Assembly (NCBI GenBank): GCA_030706405.1
Contig: JAUZOO010000003.1
Span: 310,001-374,000 of the forward strand
DNA: 64,000 bases
Reading direction: 5' to 3'
From: Bacteroidota bacterium
GTDB lineage: Bacteria > Bacteroidota > Bacteroidia > Bacteroidales > JAAUTT01
How positions within the stretch are numbered: the stretch's first letter is position 1; every line of letters begins with the position of its first letter. This document shows, one piece after another, positions 54,032 through 64,000 of the stretch. The position numbers and the translations under genes were made by a program. The notes beneath the pieces are model-generated. The model was not told where the DNA came from and did no database searches. It saw nothing but the letters and a program-made list of their open reading frames with translations.

Positions 54032-55780
54032 CTATTTAAAAAATGTAGTATGATACTCTCTTTTATTACCTTTTGCATCAGTTACATACAATTCAAACTT
54101 ATGTTGGATACCAAACTTCATCCTGCGTGGGTCGAACTGATAACTAATCATATCCGACTTGGCATCGTATTCAAATAAAATCCATTGTCCATCAATATAA
54201 CCATCATAGGTTTGAATTCCCGAGAGATTGTCAGTAATCTTAAATGCAATCCGTCCATATTCGAAATGCACGGTATCGTTAATATTCGACAAATGAGGCT
54301 TTATAACCGGGGGAGTTGTATCCACCTTTACGACAAACTTTCCAAAAGTTCGCACTACAGCTTTTACCACCCCGTTATTATATTCTCCGCCACTCCATGT
54401 AACACCTCCACGCTCATTAACAGCAACCAACAAGGCCTTTTTGTACAAACGCTCGGGCAAGTTCATCGGTTTTATAAATACAGTGATCGATTTATACAAA
54501 GGCACTAAGGGTGTATGCAACATGTATCCGGCAGAATAAAAACCTTTTTGTCGGGACGACTTCGAAAATTCGAAGTCCAAATCATCAAAAAGCGCATTTT
54601 CAGGGATTTCAACTTTTATATCAGGCCGTTGGAATGTATTGTCATGATGATAATACATTTTCTGACTGACTACATTCTTTTTTTCAGGCAGGTTTATCTG
54701 TTTTATCGGATGTTGACTACCTTTAATAGTGAAGTTCAAATTTGTGACATTTAAATTATCATCTTTCAACTGAACCCGGATTTCGTGGGTTGACTTTTCT
54801 ATCACATTAATAATACCCCGGTTTACGACATTTCGATAAACACTCATCTTATTATTTGGCTGAAGAAACAAGCGATTTATGCGAACGCCCTTTTGCATAA
54901 AATATTTATAATCAATAAGGCTATTTACATAGCGGGTTTCAAAAAAAGAAAACTTATCCATAACCTGTTCGAAAACTTTGGCCTCATCTACAAAAACTTC
55001 GATCGAATAAATACCATTACGCATAAAATTATCGTTATTTAGGTCGAAAGCCTGAATTCCCAATCCAATATCCCCACTGACATCAATTTCAGACTTAGAA
55101 TGCAACGACGCCCTTCCCTGTATCGAGGTTACCGGAAAAGCAAGTGCATTCCTAGACCCGTTAACGTAACTTTTGCCATTTAAAGGATAAATCCAAAGTT
55201 TTTCAAGGATTGGTGGAATAGTATCCTTAATTGAAATATTGAATAACCGCAACACATTGCAAGGATACTGCGAACTATCTTCACGAATTTCGAAATGTAG
55301 GTGTGGCCCACCCGAAGCCCCGGCATTTCCCGAATAAGCAATAAAATCACCTTTTTTTACATCAATCTCGTGAGGTTTCAGCATCAGATCGACCGCAAAC
55401 TGTTGTCGTTTATATTGCTCATTTTTACAATAACAGTCAATCGCATCACTCAATGCTTCCAGATGACCATAAACCGACACATAGCCATTGGGGTGTGTAA
55501 TATAAATAGCCCGTCCAAAACCGGCAGGTTCAATCTTTATCCGCGAGACGTAGCCTTCCTCAGCAGCAAAAACATTCATTCCTGTCATGCTCATTGTACG
55601 AAAATCGACACCAGAATGGATATGGTTTGGCCTAAGTTCAGCAAAATTACCCGAAATGCTTAACGGAATATCCAGAGGGGAGGCAAAGTCTACCCTTGAA
55701 GGAGCTTGTGTCTGTCCAACAGTAAAACATAACTTAAACAAAATCAACAAAATACAAATACAACAAAATTTCATCAGCAA
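54032..55780 (-). CDS. M23 family metallopeptidase, exported
   Basis: 582 aa with a signal peptide (about 1-22). LAS-type zinc site: H55 and D59 in NHIHSGVDFRT, then GGPHLHFEIRED with the last ligands. A M23 domain of about 140 residues is followed by about 380 residues of beta-rich domains of unknown role. Likely cuts peptidoglycan cross-bridges. Transcribed with anmK, joining cleavage and recycling of the wall. Confidence 0.93.
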   Translation of the reverse strand: MLMKFCCICILLILFKLCFTVGQTQAPSRVDFASPLDIPLSISGNFAELRPNHIHSGVDFRTMSMTGMNVFAAEEGYVSRIKIEPAGFGRAIYITHPNGYVSVYGHLEALSDAIDCYCKNEQYKRQQFAVDLMLKPHEIDVKKGDFIAYSGNAGASGGPHLHFEIREDSSQYPCNVLRLFNISIKDTIPPILEKLWIYPLNGKSYVNGSRNALAFPVTSIQGRASLHSKSEIDVSGDIGLGIQAFDLNNDNFMRNGIYSIEVFVDEAKVFEQVMDKFSFFETRYVNSLIDYKYFMQKGVRINRLFLQPNNKMSVYRNVVNRGIINVIEKSTHEIRVQLKDDNLNVTNLNFTIKGSQHPIKQINLPEKKNVVSQKMYYHHDNTFQRPDIKVEIPENALFDDLDFEFSKSSRQKGFYSAGYMLHTPLVPLYKSITVFIKPMNLPERLYKKALLVAVNERGGVTWSGGEYNNGVVKAVVRTFGKFVVKVDTTPPVIKPHLSNINDTVHFEYGRIAFKITDNLSGIQTYDGYIDGQWILFEYDAKSDMISYQFDPRRMKFGIQHKFELYVTDAKGNKREYHTTFFK

Positions 55781-55906
55781 TAAAAATATTTCGTAATTAA
55801 AGGTTCATAAAATTAATCAGTTATACGTCGACATCCCTTATTTTATCAAGATAATTTTTAAAATTGACAAAGCCGTATTATATTTGTATTAAATTAAGAT
55901 GATAGA

Positions 55907-56197
55907 ATGACCGAGAACGAAGGCATAGTCAATTCATTAGAAGCAAAAATCAAGAATCTGATTTTTCTTTATGAGCAGTCCAAAAACGAAACAATTCGTC
56001 TGAAAACTGAAAAAAATGATTTGGAAGAAGCTATCAGGCTTAAAGATCATGAGCTAAAGGAACTGCAAGAAAAACACGAACAGTTAAAACTTGCGAAAGT
56101 TCTGGTTACCGGAAGCGAGGATATTCACGAAGCCAAGCTGAAAGTAAATAGAATTGTGCGGGAAGTTGATAAGTGCATTGCTCTTTTAAATAAATAA
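55907..56197 (+). CDS. Coiled-coil protein upstream of zapA
   Basis: 96 aa, almost wholly coiled coil (about 5-70, EAKIKNLIFLYEQSKNETIRLKTEKNDLEEAI). It precedes zapA by 7 bp, as in many Bacteroidetes, and may be a ZapB-like division partner. No named family is certain. Confidence 0.8.
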   Translation: MTENEGIVNSLEAKIKNLIFLYEQSKNETIRLKTEKNDLEEAIRLKDHELKELQEKHEQLKLAKVLVTGSEDIHEAKLKVNRIVREVDKCIALLNK

Positions 56198-56204
56198 GTG
56201 GAAG

Positions 56205-56513
56205 ATGGAAGAAAAATTATCCATTCGCGTAAACATTGCAGACCGGTACTATCCACTTAAAATAGAGAGAGAGGATGAGGAAAGAATCCGCAAGGCGGCC
56301 AAGTTAATAAATGACAAGGTATTCCAGTATAAAACCAAGTATGCCGACAAAGATATTCAGGATTTCATGGCCATGGCAGCTTTGCAGTTTGTAATCCGAC
56401 TAATTGAGATGGAAGAAAAAACCGACGAATCAAATCTAGTTGAAAGGTTACAAAAGCTAAATAAAGTACTCGACGAATTTTTAAAAGCAGAAGAGAGCAA
56501 TATTAATAACTAA
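56205..56513 (+). CDS. zapA: Cell division protein ZapA
   Basis: 102 aa. ZapA cross-links FtsZ filaments. LSIRVNIADRYYPLKIEREDEERIRKAAKLINDKV is the globular head; KDIQDFMAMAALQFVIRLIEMEEK leads into the C-terminal coiled coil. Followed by the probable 6S RNA and rny. Confidence 0.93.
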   Translation: MEEKLSIRVNIADRYYPLKIEREDEERIRKAAKLINDKVFQYKTKYADKDIQDFMAMAALQFVIRLIEMEEKTDESNLVERLQKLNKVLDEFLKAEESNINN

Positions 56514-56532
56514 CGTTCTTTAACATAAACTA

Positions 56533-56707
56533 AGATACTGCCCGCATAGTTTCTTCAATCCTTTTGAAACTCAACAGTTTACAAATTGGAGTAAGCTCAA
56601 GTTATGAAAGTCAGGCCTTGCCCCGGTACGCCGGGATTCGCTTCGTGCGGACGTTGGAAGACTGACATTAATATGGCAACTCCACCCATGTCACATCGGG
56701 GTTTTTA
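56533..56707 (+). ncRNA. ssrS: Probable 6S RNA
   Basis: The gap of about 256 bp between zapA and rny holds no ORF but dense pairing: CCCG near 56541 pairs with CGGG near 56698, and inner segments (GTCAGGCC...; CCCCGGTACGCCGGGATTCGC; CGGACGTTGG...GACTGAC) fold on themselves. The zapA-6S-rny order is usual in this phylum. Ends are approximate. Confidence 0.6.
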
Positions 56708-56769
56708 AAAGTACTTGAAAGAAATCTATGCGGGTTTTTTATTTAATCACTTTAATACCAATTATATAT

Positions 56770-58305
56770 ATGACTATTGCAATAATTATTGGACTTATTT
56801 CGTTTGTGGCTGGCTCAACGCTGGCCTATTTCATATTTCTTGTTGTCTTACGCAAAAGAAAAGAATCTATTATTAAAGATGCTGAAAATGAAGCTGAAGT
56901 AATAAAAAAAGAAAGGATTCTTCAAGCCAAGGAAAAATATCTCCAACTTAAAACTGAGCATGAGAGGGTTGCAAACGAAAGAAACTCAAAACTTTCGCAG
57001 GCAGAAAACAAAATCAGACAAAAAGAGTTATCCCTGAATCAAAAGTTTGAAGAAATTCAAAGGAACAAAAAAGAAGTTGATGTCATCCGTGAGAACCTCA
57101 ATCTTCAAATTGAAGTAGTTGAAAAACAACACGATGAGCTCGACCGATTACACAAACAACAAGTTGACCAACTCGAGGCTATGTCGGGCATTACTGCAGA
57201 AGAGGCCAAAACCCAGTTAATTGAATCACTCAAAGCTGAGGCCAAAACCGAAGCCATGTCGTTTATCAATGAAGCTGTTGAAGAGGCTAAAATGACGGCC
57301 AACAAAGAAGCTAAACGAATTGTGGTACAATCTATTCAGCGTGTTGCTACCGAAGTTGCCGTTGAAAACTCAGTAACTGTATTTCATATCGAAAGCGACG
57401 AAATTAAAGGTCGCATCATTGGTCGTGAAGGCCGTAATATACGAGCCTTAGAAGCTGCTACCGGTGTTGAAATTATTGTTGACGACACCCCGGAAGCCAT
57501 TATCCTTTCCGCATTTGATCCTGTACGTCGGGAAATTGCCCGCTTATCACTCCACCAGTTAGTAACTGACGGTCGTATTCACCCCGCACGTATTGAGGAA
57601 GTCGTAGCCAAAGTTCAAAAACAAGTAGAAGAAGAAGTTATCGAAATAGGTAAACGCACGACCATCGACCTTGGCGTACATGGTCTGCATCCTGAACTTA
57701 TTCGTATGATTGGTAAAATGAAATACCGTTCATCGTATGGTCAGAACCTCTTACAGCACTCCCGCGAAGTTGCCAATCTTTGCGCCATTATGGCTTCGGA
57801 GCTTGGATTAAATCCCAAACTTGCCAAACGTGCAGGCTTACTCCACGATATTGGAAAAGTACCAGATGACGAACCGGAATTGCCGCATGCAATCCTTGGT
57901 ATGAAACTGGCAGAAAAATTCAAAGAAAAGCCTGAAGTTTGCAATGCCATTGGTTCGCACCACGACGAAACTGAAATGACAACCCTTTTAGCACCAATTG
58001 TACAAGTTTGTGATGCAATCTCAGGAGCTCGCCCAGGTGCACGTCGCGAAGTGGTTGAAGCTTATATTAAACGTTTAAAAGATCTCGAAGCATTAGCTCT
58101 CTCTCACCCTGGCGTAACCAAAACTTACGCAATTCAGGCTGGACGCGAACTTCGAGTCATTGTTGGAAGTGAAAAGGTAACTGATAAAGATGCCGAAAAT
58201 CTTTCGACAGAGATTGCCCGAAAAATCCAAAGTGAAATGACCTATCCCGGTCAGGTTAAGATTACAGTAATCCGTGAAACAAGAGCTATTAGCTATGCCA
58301 AATAA
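56770..58305 (+). CDS. rny: Ribonuclease Y
   Basis: 511 aa from the ATG giving [12 protein letters not shown]; a start 42 bp upstream is possible. Membrane helix at the N-terminus, a long coiled coil (about 25-190), KH domain ([20 protein letters not shown]), HD domain ([26 protein letters not shown]) with metal ligands, and the C-terminal domain. RNase Y starts mRNA decay at the membrane. Confidence 0.97.
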   Translation: MTIAIIIGLISFVAGSTLAYFIFLVVLRKRKESIIKDAENEAEVIKKERILQAKEKYLQLKTEHERVANERNSKLSQAENKIRQKELSLNQKFEEIQRNKKEVDVIRENLNLQIEVVEKQHDELDRLHKQQVDQLEAMSGITAEEAKTQLIESLKAEAKTEAMSFINEAVEEAKMTANKEAKRIVVQSIQRVATEVAVENSVTVFHIESDEIKGRIIGREGRNIRALEAATGVEIIVDDTPEAIILSAFDPVRREIARLSLHQLVTDGRIHPARIEEVVAKVQKQVEEEVIEIGKRTTIDLGVHGLHPELIRMIGKMKYRSSYGQNLLQHSREVANLCAIMASELGLNPKLAKRAGLLHDIGKVPDDEPELPHAILGMKLAEKFKEKPEVCNAIGSHHDETEMTTLLAPIVQVCDAISGARPGARREVVEAYIKRLKDLEALALSHPGVTKTYAIQAGRELRVIVGSEKVTDKDAENLSTEIARKIQSEMTYPGQVKITVIRETRAISYAK

Positions 58306-58322
58306 GGTTTCGACTTTAAAAC

Positions 58323-58349
58323 AAAAATCCCGCTCAGTCGGGATTTTTT
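58323..58349. terminator. Terminator between rny and aminotransferase
   Basis: AAATCCCG and CGGGATTT with CTCAGT loop and T6 on the plus side, A-rich on the other. Convergent genes on both sides. Confidence 0.85.
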
Positions 58350-58361
58350 GTTTTAAGCCTA

Positions 58362-59513
58362 TTATTTCTTTGACAACAAATACGTTTCCAAACGGTCTAA
58401 TCCTTCCCTTATATTAGCCAGAGAATTAGCATATGAAAAACGGACAAAACCTTCTCCTCTACTTCCAAAATCGATTCCTGGAGTAATTCCCACATGGGCA
58501 TGATCTAACACATCAAATGCAAACTGATAGGAATTCTTCGTAAACCGATGAGCATCACAAAAAATATAAAAAGCACCCTGCGGAACAGCCCTAACTTCAA
58601 ATCCCATTTTTATAAGTCTGTCGAGCATATACAGTCTCCGCTCATTATAAATATCACGCATTCTGTCAACATCGTTTTGTGCATTTTTCAGAGCTATAAT
58701 GCCTGCTTCCTGTGCTATTGACGGTGCACATATAAACAAATTCTGCTGAAGAATCTGCAATGTACGAATATATGTTTGGGGGGCAATGATATAACCGAGG
58801 CGTAACCCTGTCATGGCAAATCGTTTCGAAAAACCATTTATCACAAATGCATTATCAGTAAATTCGAGAATGCTCCGGGCTTTCCCTTCATAAACAAGTC
58901 CATGATAAATTTCGTCGGAAATAATCGGTACATCCAACGTAACCAATTGCTCAAAAACAAAATCTTCAACTAATGTTCCTGTAGGATTCATGGGTGAGTT
59001 CACAAAAATGGCACGCGTCCGAGGCGAGATAGCCCTTTTAACATCGTCCACAACATACTGAAAACCATTATTAGCACTAAGCGGAACGTCGACAGGAACA
59101 GCATTGCAGGCGATCGCAAAATTACGATAACAGGAATACCCCGGATTGGAAAGAATAACCTCATCGCCCACGGCACAAAGTGTCATTAATACAAGTAAAA
59201 TAGCCGGCGACGAACCGGATGTAACCACAACGCAATCAGGATTAACCTCAACCTCATATTCCTTCCTGTAAAAATGAGCTATAGCCTCACGTAGTTCGCG
59301 GGTTCCCAACGAATGCGTGTAATGGGTTTGACCTCTATTAATGGCCATATTTGTCGCCTCTGCCACGCAAACCGGAACCTCAAAATCGGGTTCTCCAACT
59401 TCCATGTGAATAATGCGAATGCCTTGTTTCTCCATGGCGTTAGCCCTTTCAAGAACCTCCATAACAATAAACGGAGACATATTAGCAAGGGCCGGATTGA
59501 TCATTGATATCAT
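58362..59513 (-). CDS. Fold-type I PLP aminotransferase (class I/II)
   Basis: 383 aa. PLP Lys is K230 (INGFSKRFAMTGLRLGY); MEVGEPDFEVP, NSPMNPTG and SDEIYHGLVY are the class I/II signatures. Substrate is likely an aspartate-, aromatic- or methionine-type amino acid; not resolved. Confidence 0.93.
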   Translation of the reverse strand: MISMINPALANMSPFIVMEVLERANAMEKQGIRIIHMEVGEPDFEVPVCVAEATNMAINRGQTHYTHSLGTRELREAIAHFYRKEYEVEVNPDCVVVTSGSSPAILLVLMTLCAVGDEVILSNPGYSCYRNFAIACNAVPVDVPLSANNGFQYVVDDVKRAISPRTRAIFVNSPMNPTGTLVEDFVFEQLVTLDVPIISDEIYHGLVYEGKARSILEFTDNAFVINGFSKRFAMTGLRLGYIIAPQTYIRTLQILQQNLFICAPSIAQEAGIIALKNAQNDVDRMRDIYNERRLYMLDRLIKMGFEVRAVPQGAFYIFCDAHRFTKNSYQFAFDVLDHAHVGITPGIDFGSRGEGFVRFSYANSLANIREGLDRLETYLLSKK

Positions 59514-59682
59514 TGGATATTTTTTACAGGGCTAAATTAATAAATGAAAACTGTAAGTTTTTATAAACAAAATAATTATTACAACAAGACTCTTCATTGA
59601 TTTGGATTACCGAATACATTGATTTATATCAATTATTTAATGTATCAGAGCATCTCGTTTTTATTAAATTGCAACAGAATAC

Positions 59683-60078
59683 ATGATACGTGTTATGATA
59701 AATAGCCAGCCATTAGCCCTCATTGTAGATGATGCCGTTTTTAACCGTCGGTTACTAGCTGCCATGTTGGCTGTCAATGGAATAAGATCAATTGAAGCAG
59801 AAAATGGAAAAGATGCCTTGGATAAATTAGACGAGGTTACTCCCGACATTATATTATTAGATATAATGATGCCTGTTATGGATGGATTTCAGACTCTTTC
59901 GATTATAAAACAACGCGGGTATACATTTCCGGTAATTATTCTCACGGCCGATTGTCAGGAGTCCACCAGAGAGATTTGTTTAGAAATGGGGGCATCTTAC
60001 TTTGTGACAAAACCGATAAGACACGAAAATATTTTAGAACTAGTGAAGATTTTTATAAAATCAAATGTTAATGCGTAA
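59683..60078 (+). CDS. Stand-alone response regulator receiver
   Basis: 131 aa. D16-D17 acidic pair, D60 phospho-acceptor (IILLDIMMPVMDG), and Lys in FVTKPI. Starts at MIRVMINSQPL or the next Met. No kinase or output partner nearby. Confidence 0.92.
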   Translation: MIRVMINSQPLALIVDDAVFNRRLLAAMLAVNGIRSIEAENGKDALDKLDEVTPDIILLDIMMPVMDGFQTLSIIKQRGYTFPVIILTADCQESTREICLEMGASYFVTKPIRHENILELVKIFIKSNVNA

Positions 60079-60191
60079 GCCTAATCTAAATCAAGCATTT
60101 ATTGCAAACCTACTTCTTCAAAGTAATTAACAAACAGCTATACATAGAGATTCTATTATTTTCACAAGTACATACTAATGAGTTGAATATA

Positions 60192-60224
60192 TTAGCCCAA
60201 ACTCTATGGTAGAGTTTGGGCTAA
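60192..60224. terminator. Terminator between receiver and arabinofuranosidase
   Basis: TTAGCCCAAACTCTA and TAGAGTTTGGGCTAA form a 15-bp perfect stem. Serves both convergent genes. Confidence 0.85.
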
Positions 60225-60228
60225 TGTT

Positions 60229-62823
60229 TCATTTTGTTTTCAATCGAATAACTGTAAACGAATATGCCGGCATTGAATAAGAAAAATTATTGTTCACGGT
60301 GATCTTGTCGGTTACCGGTCGCGCAGTTTTGTCTCCGGGAATTCCTGTAAGCACGGTTTTGATGGCCGAAGAATTAATTGTTCCGGCTCCCTCCAGATTT
60401 ACCTGTGCATTAACCATTACCGGCAACAAATTCACCAACTTCAAAATCAAATCGTCAGTCTTGCTATCTCGAACAACAGAATACGCAACGCGTTTCTGTA
60501 CGTTATCCGCATTATTGGTTAATTTTAATGATCCTGCGAGGTAAACATCTCCCGAATTTTGACCATAAAGTTTTTGTACATAGTAATTAACAGTTGGCTT
60601 TACCTCGGTATTGTTGAAGTATATCAAATCAGGATTCCACTGGGTATGTCCTTCTTTGGCAAGCATTGGCGCATAAGAGGCCATACTTACTACATCGCCA
60701 TTACGTTCCAGAGCCGTCAGGTAAAGGGCTTCGGCAAGAGCATTATATAAAGAGTTTCCCCACGAGGCATATTCTCCCAAATAAACCTTTGGTTTGGAAC
60801 GGTCGTACTTGTCATAAAAATCCTGATTATTGATGAACCAGCCTACTGGCTGATAATAATGTTCATCAACAACTGGCACCCCTAGTTTTGTGGCAATATT
60901 CCATCCCTCCACATAATCCGTTCCTTCTGAAGCTGGGCCGACAGTACCGATAACAGTAATTTCAGGATGTCTTTCTTTTATAGCTTTGAAAATCATAGCA
61001 AACCGTTCTTCAAAGATATCGGTAATCAAATCTTCGTTACCAATTCCGACATATTTCAGGTTGAAAGGTTTCGAATGCCCGGCTTCGGCACGCATCTTTC
61101 CCCACTTTGTATTAACATCACCGTTTGCATATTCAATCAAATCGAGAATATCCTGTACATATTGATCCATATCGCACATAGGAACGCCACCTTGTTGACC
61201 AGCCCCTCCGGTAGCCGAATTCTGGCAGGGTACTCCGGCAGCAATAACCGGTACAGGTTGAGCTCCTATATCTTCGCAAAACTGAAAATATTCGAAATAG
61301 CCTAACCCAGCACTCTGATGGTATCCCCAAAGATTACGTTGTGGTACACGTGCTTCCAACGGACCAATGGTATTTTTCCAACGATAAATATTACCCAGTC
61401 CATCGCCATGAGAAACGCAGCCTCCGGGAAAACGCATAAAACGAGGATGAATATCTGCAATGGCTTGAGCAAGATCGGCGCGCAACCCATTTTTATGCCC
61501 TTTAAACGTTTTTTGAGGAAAGAGCGAAACCATATCCAATGCTATGCTTCCTGTACTCTGTGGAACGACTTCCAAACGGGCGTCAGAGGCTGTTGTATTG
61601 GCAATGATTACTGCATTATTTTTCTTCCACACTACAGCATTAACAGAAATTGTCGTTTCTCCATAAATATCACCGTTTTTACCTATGAGACGAAAGACCA
61701 CTTTCTTGGACTGCTTGTCTAAATTTCTAACGAAAACAGACAGATCATATTTATCGCCTTTAACCATGGGGATTCCGTCAAACCCATCATTGACAAGCCC
61801 TGCCCCCACTTTATTAATTTTAAGAACTGCATAATGCTTATTGTTTTTATGTACCGGCGAAACTGTATCTATAACAAACTGTGCTTCGCTCCCATTTAAA
61901 CTCCAGGCTTTGTAACTGTTCCAGCTTTTGTCATTTCCTTCTTTGTCGTTTAAAGCATATTCAAAGTCACGATTTTGTATGAGCTCAGCGTACAGTCCTC
62001 CATCTGCTGCATAATTAATGTCTTCAAAGAAAATCCCCGTAAGCATATCGCTAATTTTCTTATTATTATCAACATTTGCAATTACAGTCGCTTCCAGTGG
62101 CTTTAAAGAGGCAAACCGTTCGGCATCGTCTTTTGCACCTTCGTTGTTTACTTGTTTTTTATATGCATCCAATTGTTGCTTTTTCAGCAATCCGTCAAGC
62201 AAATGCCAAGATACCTTCTGTATGGTTCCGGTTTCGATATTTCCTTCAACTTTTACATTTTCCCGTAAATCCGGACGACTATCGGCAGCTATCGGCTTTG
62301 CCGGGGTATAAGTCTTAAAATCCTTAGTAGTAACGCTGTATGATTCTGAGCCATTTCCCGTCGAACTTATCCAGGAAATGACATACAAACCGCTTTTTTT
62401 ATCAAAAAACGCTTCCGGCATCATACAGTTTTTACCAGCAACGGCTATTGGATATGACTGGGGATGCCAATTTACCAGATCGGACGATGCGGCATGAGCA
62501 AATACGCCATCTTTTTCGTTGAGACTCCAGATGCAATGCCACAGCCCTCCTAAATCGCGAAACAGGAAAGGTGTCAGCATTCTTTTTTCAGCCCCCCACC
62601 TGCCATAATCACAAAAAAGATAGCGCAATTCGGGACCAATCGCATTCCAATTTTTACGATCGATACTCCAGGCAAAATGCAATCCATTGTGCCCCATATT
62701 CTTTTTTGTTGCATACGAAAAAAGATAAACCGAATCAGGTTCATTTTTCATCTTCGTTGCAGCAAAGGCCGTCTGCCCCAATATAAGGGCAACCAAGCTT
62801 AATAGTATAATTATTTTTTTCAT
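60229..62823 (-). CDS. Alpha-L-arabinofuranosidase GH51 with GH43-like N-terminal domain
   Basis: 864 aa with a signal peptide (1-22). Residues about 30-180 resemble the beta-propeller blades of GH43-type proteins (HNGLHFAWSIDRKNWNAIGPELRY; FLFRDLGGLWHCIWS), but appear too short for a full active propeller. From about 240 a GH51 enzyme follows: acid/base E597 (VGIGNEDL) and nucleophile E684 (YLGEYASWG). A carbohydrate-binding insert lies at about 330-440. It removes arabinose from arabinan or arabinoxylan in the periplasm. Confidence 0.9.
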   Translation of the reverse strand: MKKIIILLSLVALILGQTAFAATKMKNEPDSVYLFSYATKKNMGHNGLHFAWSIDRKNWNAIGPELRYLFCDYGRWGAEKRMLTPFLFRDLGGLWHCIWSLNEKDGVFAHAASSDLVNWHPQSYPIAVAGKNCMMPEAFFDKKSGLYVISWISSTGNGSESYSVTTKDFKTYTPAKPIAADSRPDLRENVKVEGNIETGTIQKVSWHLLDGLLKKQQLDAYKKQVNNEGAKDDAERFASLKPLEATVIANVDNNKKISDMLTGIFFEDINYAADGGLYAELIQNRDFEYALNDKEGNDKSWNSYKAWSLNGSEAQFVIDTVSPVHKNNKHYAVLKINKVGAGLVNDGFDGIPMVKGDKYDLSVFVRNLDKQSKKVVFRLIGKNGDIYGETTISVNAVVWKKNNAVIIANTTASDARLEVVPQSTGSIALDMVSLFPQKTFKGHKNGLRADLAQAIADIHPRFMRFPGGCVSHGDGLGNIYRWKNTIGPLEARVPQRNLWGYHQSAGLGYFEYFQFCEDIGAQPVPVIAAGVPCQNSATGGAGQQGGVPMCDMDQYVQDILDLIEYANGDVNTKWGKMRAEAGHSKPFNLKYVGIGNEDLITDIFEERFAMIFKAIKERHPEITVIGTVGPASEGTDYVEGWNIATKLGVPVVDEHYYQPVGWFINNQDFYDKYDRSKPKVYLGEYASWGNSLYNALAEALYLTALERNGDVVSMASYAPMLAKEGHTQWNPDLIYFNNTEVKPTVNYYVQKLYGQNSGDVYLAGSLKLTNNADNVQKRVAYSVVRDSKTDDLILKLVNLLPVMVNAQVNLEGAGTINSSAIKTVLTGIPGDKTARPVTDKITVNNNFSYSMPAYSFTVIRLKTK

Positions 62824-62927
62824 AAAGATTTTATCGTAGTTATAAACCAGTTAAAAGCGAAACCTTCTCTTCCATCCAAATCATAGATTAAATCCTAGCT
62901 AAACGAGCATAACCCTTTGGTTCAAGA

Positions 62928-64000
62928 TTACTCGTTACTAATGGCAATGTCTTTTACCTTTCGGGGAAGCCATACTCTCATTTCGTTAATTCCACGGTTA
63001 TCCCATACGTAATAAGGAATAGCCGTAATTTTCCGTTTCACGGTTTGTATGGAAAGCCCATCGGCGGCAGTTTCGAAAGCAACAGCTTCACCGGAAATTA
63101 CTTCGACACCGTTGAGTTTATTCGATTGAAAACTGGCTGATAGTTCTGCATTATCCGGAAGTATAAGATTAGACACTTTGCCGTTATTATCAAGTCCTTC
63201 GAGACAATAAACAATCGGGCCTCGTTCGATAGCAACCTTACCTTTGTCGTCCTGAACGTTGACATTGGCTTCCACGCGGTGAATATTCATCGGAAGCACA
63301 TATTCCACAACATCACCTTTCTTCCATTCGCGGAAAATGACAGCATAGCCGCTTTCGGTTTTATAATTTACTGGTTGTCCGTTTATTTTAACAGCAACGG
63401 TTTCATTAACAGGAGCTATATAGCTATACAAATTGCTTGGTAATGGTTGATTATGCACCCAGCCGGGGATACGAAGACAAAGCGCAAAAGTCGATTTCTT
63501 CGCAGGATTTACATTGATGGTCACATTTCCATCCCAGGGATAAGCGGATTTCTGACTGATTTCCACCGATGTTTTAGAATTAAGCTTTATTGTAGACTTA
63601 CTGCTGATAAACAGGTTTACCATCAGATTATTCTGTTTTTGGGCATAAATATACCCCGGAACAGAAGCTATAAAGCGACACAGGTTGGTGGGACAGCATG
63701 AACAATCAAACCAAGGCTCACGAGTAAGCGAACCTCCAGAGTTAAATTTATATTTAGCATCGCATTCGAGCGGATTTGGATAGAAAAAAGTCTTTCCATC
63801 AAGGCCTACACCTGAGATAACATTGTTATATAAACTACGTTCGAGTACGTCAATATACTTGGCATCGCCATGTAGCAGAAACATACGATAATTCCAATAA
63901 ACATTGGCGATAGCAGCACAAGTTTCGTTATAGGCCGTAAGATTCGGGAGCTCATAATTAGCTCCAAAGCGCTCGCCGTCATGAGCGGCACCAATCCCGC
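62928..64000 (-). CDS. GH127-family beta-L-arabinofuranosidase, 5' truncated by window
   Basis: The frame runs to the window end; the N-terminal part is missing. Seen are YNETCAAIANVYWNYRM (with a catalytic-area Glu), GDAKYIDVLERSLYNN and CSCCPTNL, whose Cys residues bind zinc and include the catalytic Cys in GH127. The C-terminal beta-sandwich domains follow. Next to the GH51 gene, so an arabinose-polymer locus continues beyond the window. Confidence 0.9.
   Translation of the reverse strand, partial: GIGAAHDGERFGANYELPNLTAYNETCAAIANVYWNYRMFLLHGDAKYIDVLERSLYNNVISGVGLDGKTFFYPNPLECDAKYKFNSGGSLTREPWFDCSCCPTNLCRFIASVPGYIYAQKQNNLMVNLFISSKSTIKLNSKTSVEISQKSAYPWDGNVTINVNPAKKSTFALCLRIPGWVHNQPLPSNLYSYIAPVNETVAVKINGQPVNYKTESGYAVIFREWKKGDVVEYVLPMNIHRVEANVNVQDDKGKVAIERGPIVYCLEGLDNNGKVSNLILPDNAELSASFQSNKLNGVEVISGEAVAFETAADGLSIQTVKRKITAIPYYVWDNRGINEMRVWLPRKVKDIAISNE

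Overview
The window looks like chromosome from a member of the Bacteroidota, most likely order Bacteroidales. The grounds are the protein families (GH127, GH51 and GH31 sugar hydrolases, RteC, the Bacteroidetes-type integrase), the gene neighbourhoods (coiled-coil protein-zapA-6S-rny; clpS-nfeD-floA) and promoter boxes of the TTTG/TAnnTTTG type. I could not place the species.

Regions. (1) 1-15.6 kb is core chromosome: a GH31 fragment and a membrane-anchored GH13 amylase, pheT, a lone methyl-accepting chemotaxis protein, an S9 peptidase lipoprotein, recA, bcp, a TPR/SPOR envelope protein, a clpS-like gene, nfeD and floA, then tRNA-Ser(GCT) and tRNA-Pro(TGG). (2) About 15.57-46.48 kb is a roughly 31 kb integrated element in the 3' end of tRNA-Pro. 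It starts with a tyrosine recombinase and ends at a second copy of the 11-bp tRNA-end core. (3) 46.5-64 kb is core again: an ISL3-type transposase remnant, tRNA-Arg(ACG), a large AsmA-like protein, rplS, a C69 dipeptidase, anmK, an M23 peptidase, a coiled-coil gene, zapA, probable 6S RNA, rny, an aminotransferase, a response regulator, and arabinose-polymer hydrolases (GH51, then a GH127 cut by the window end).

The main result is that the element is a fluoride-response island. It carries three copies of the fluoride (crcB-motif) riboswitch. The first leads crcB-DUF190-enolase. The second leads thirteen tightly packed same-strand genes (19.5-30.2 kb): small membrane protein, dynamin-like GTPase, CPA-type antiporter, UspA, CYTH phosphohydrolase, HAD protein, two PAP2 phosphatases, MFS and EamA transporters, two MutS-like ATPases and a CBM48 protein. 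The third stands before an rteC gene that carries an amber stop. An NhaD antiporter lies in between. The likely logic is export of fluoride (CrcB), repair of ion and proton balance (antiporters), support of the fluoride-sensitive enzyme enolase, and phosphate-compound hydrolysis plus repair-like ATPases; the later steps are inference.

The right part of the element holds mobility and accessory genes: RteC, an excisionase-like protein, a replication/regulatory protein, a DnaC-like ATPase, a gene with a UGA where a conserved Cys is expected, a RhuM/nuclease group that may be a defence locus, a 1.4 kb structured noncoding stretch, and a conserved gene set of unknown function. No relaxase or conjugation genes are visible, so the element is either mobilised by another element's machinery or is decaying.
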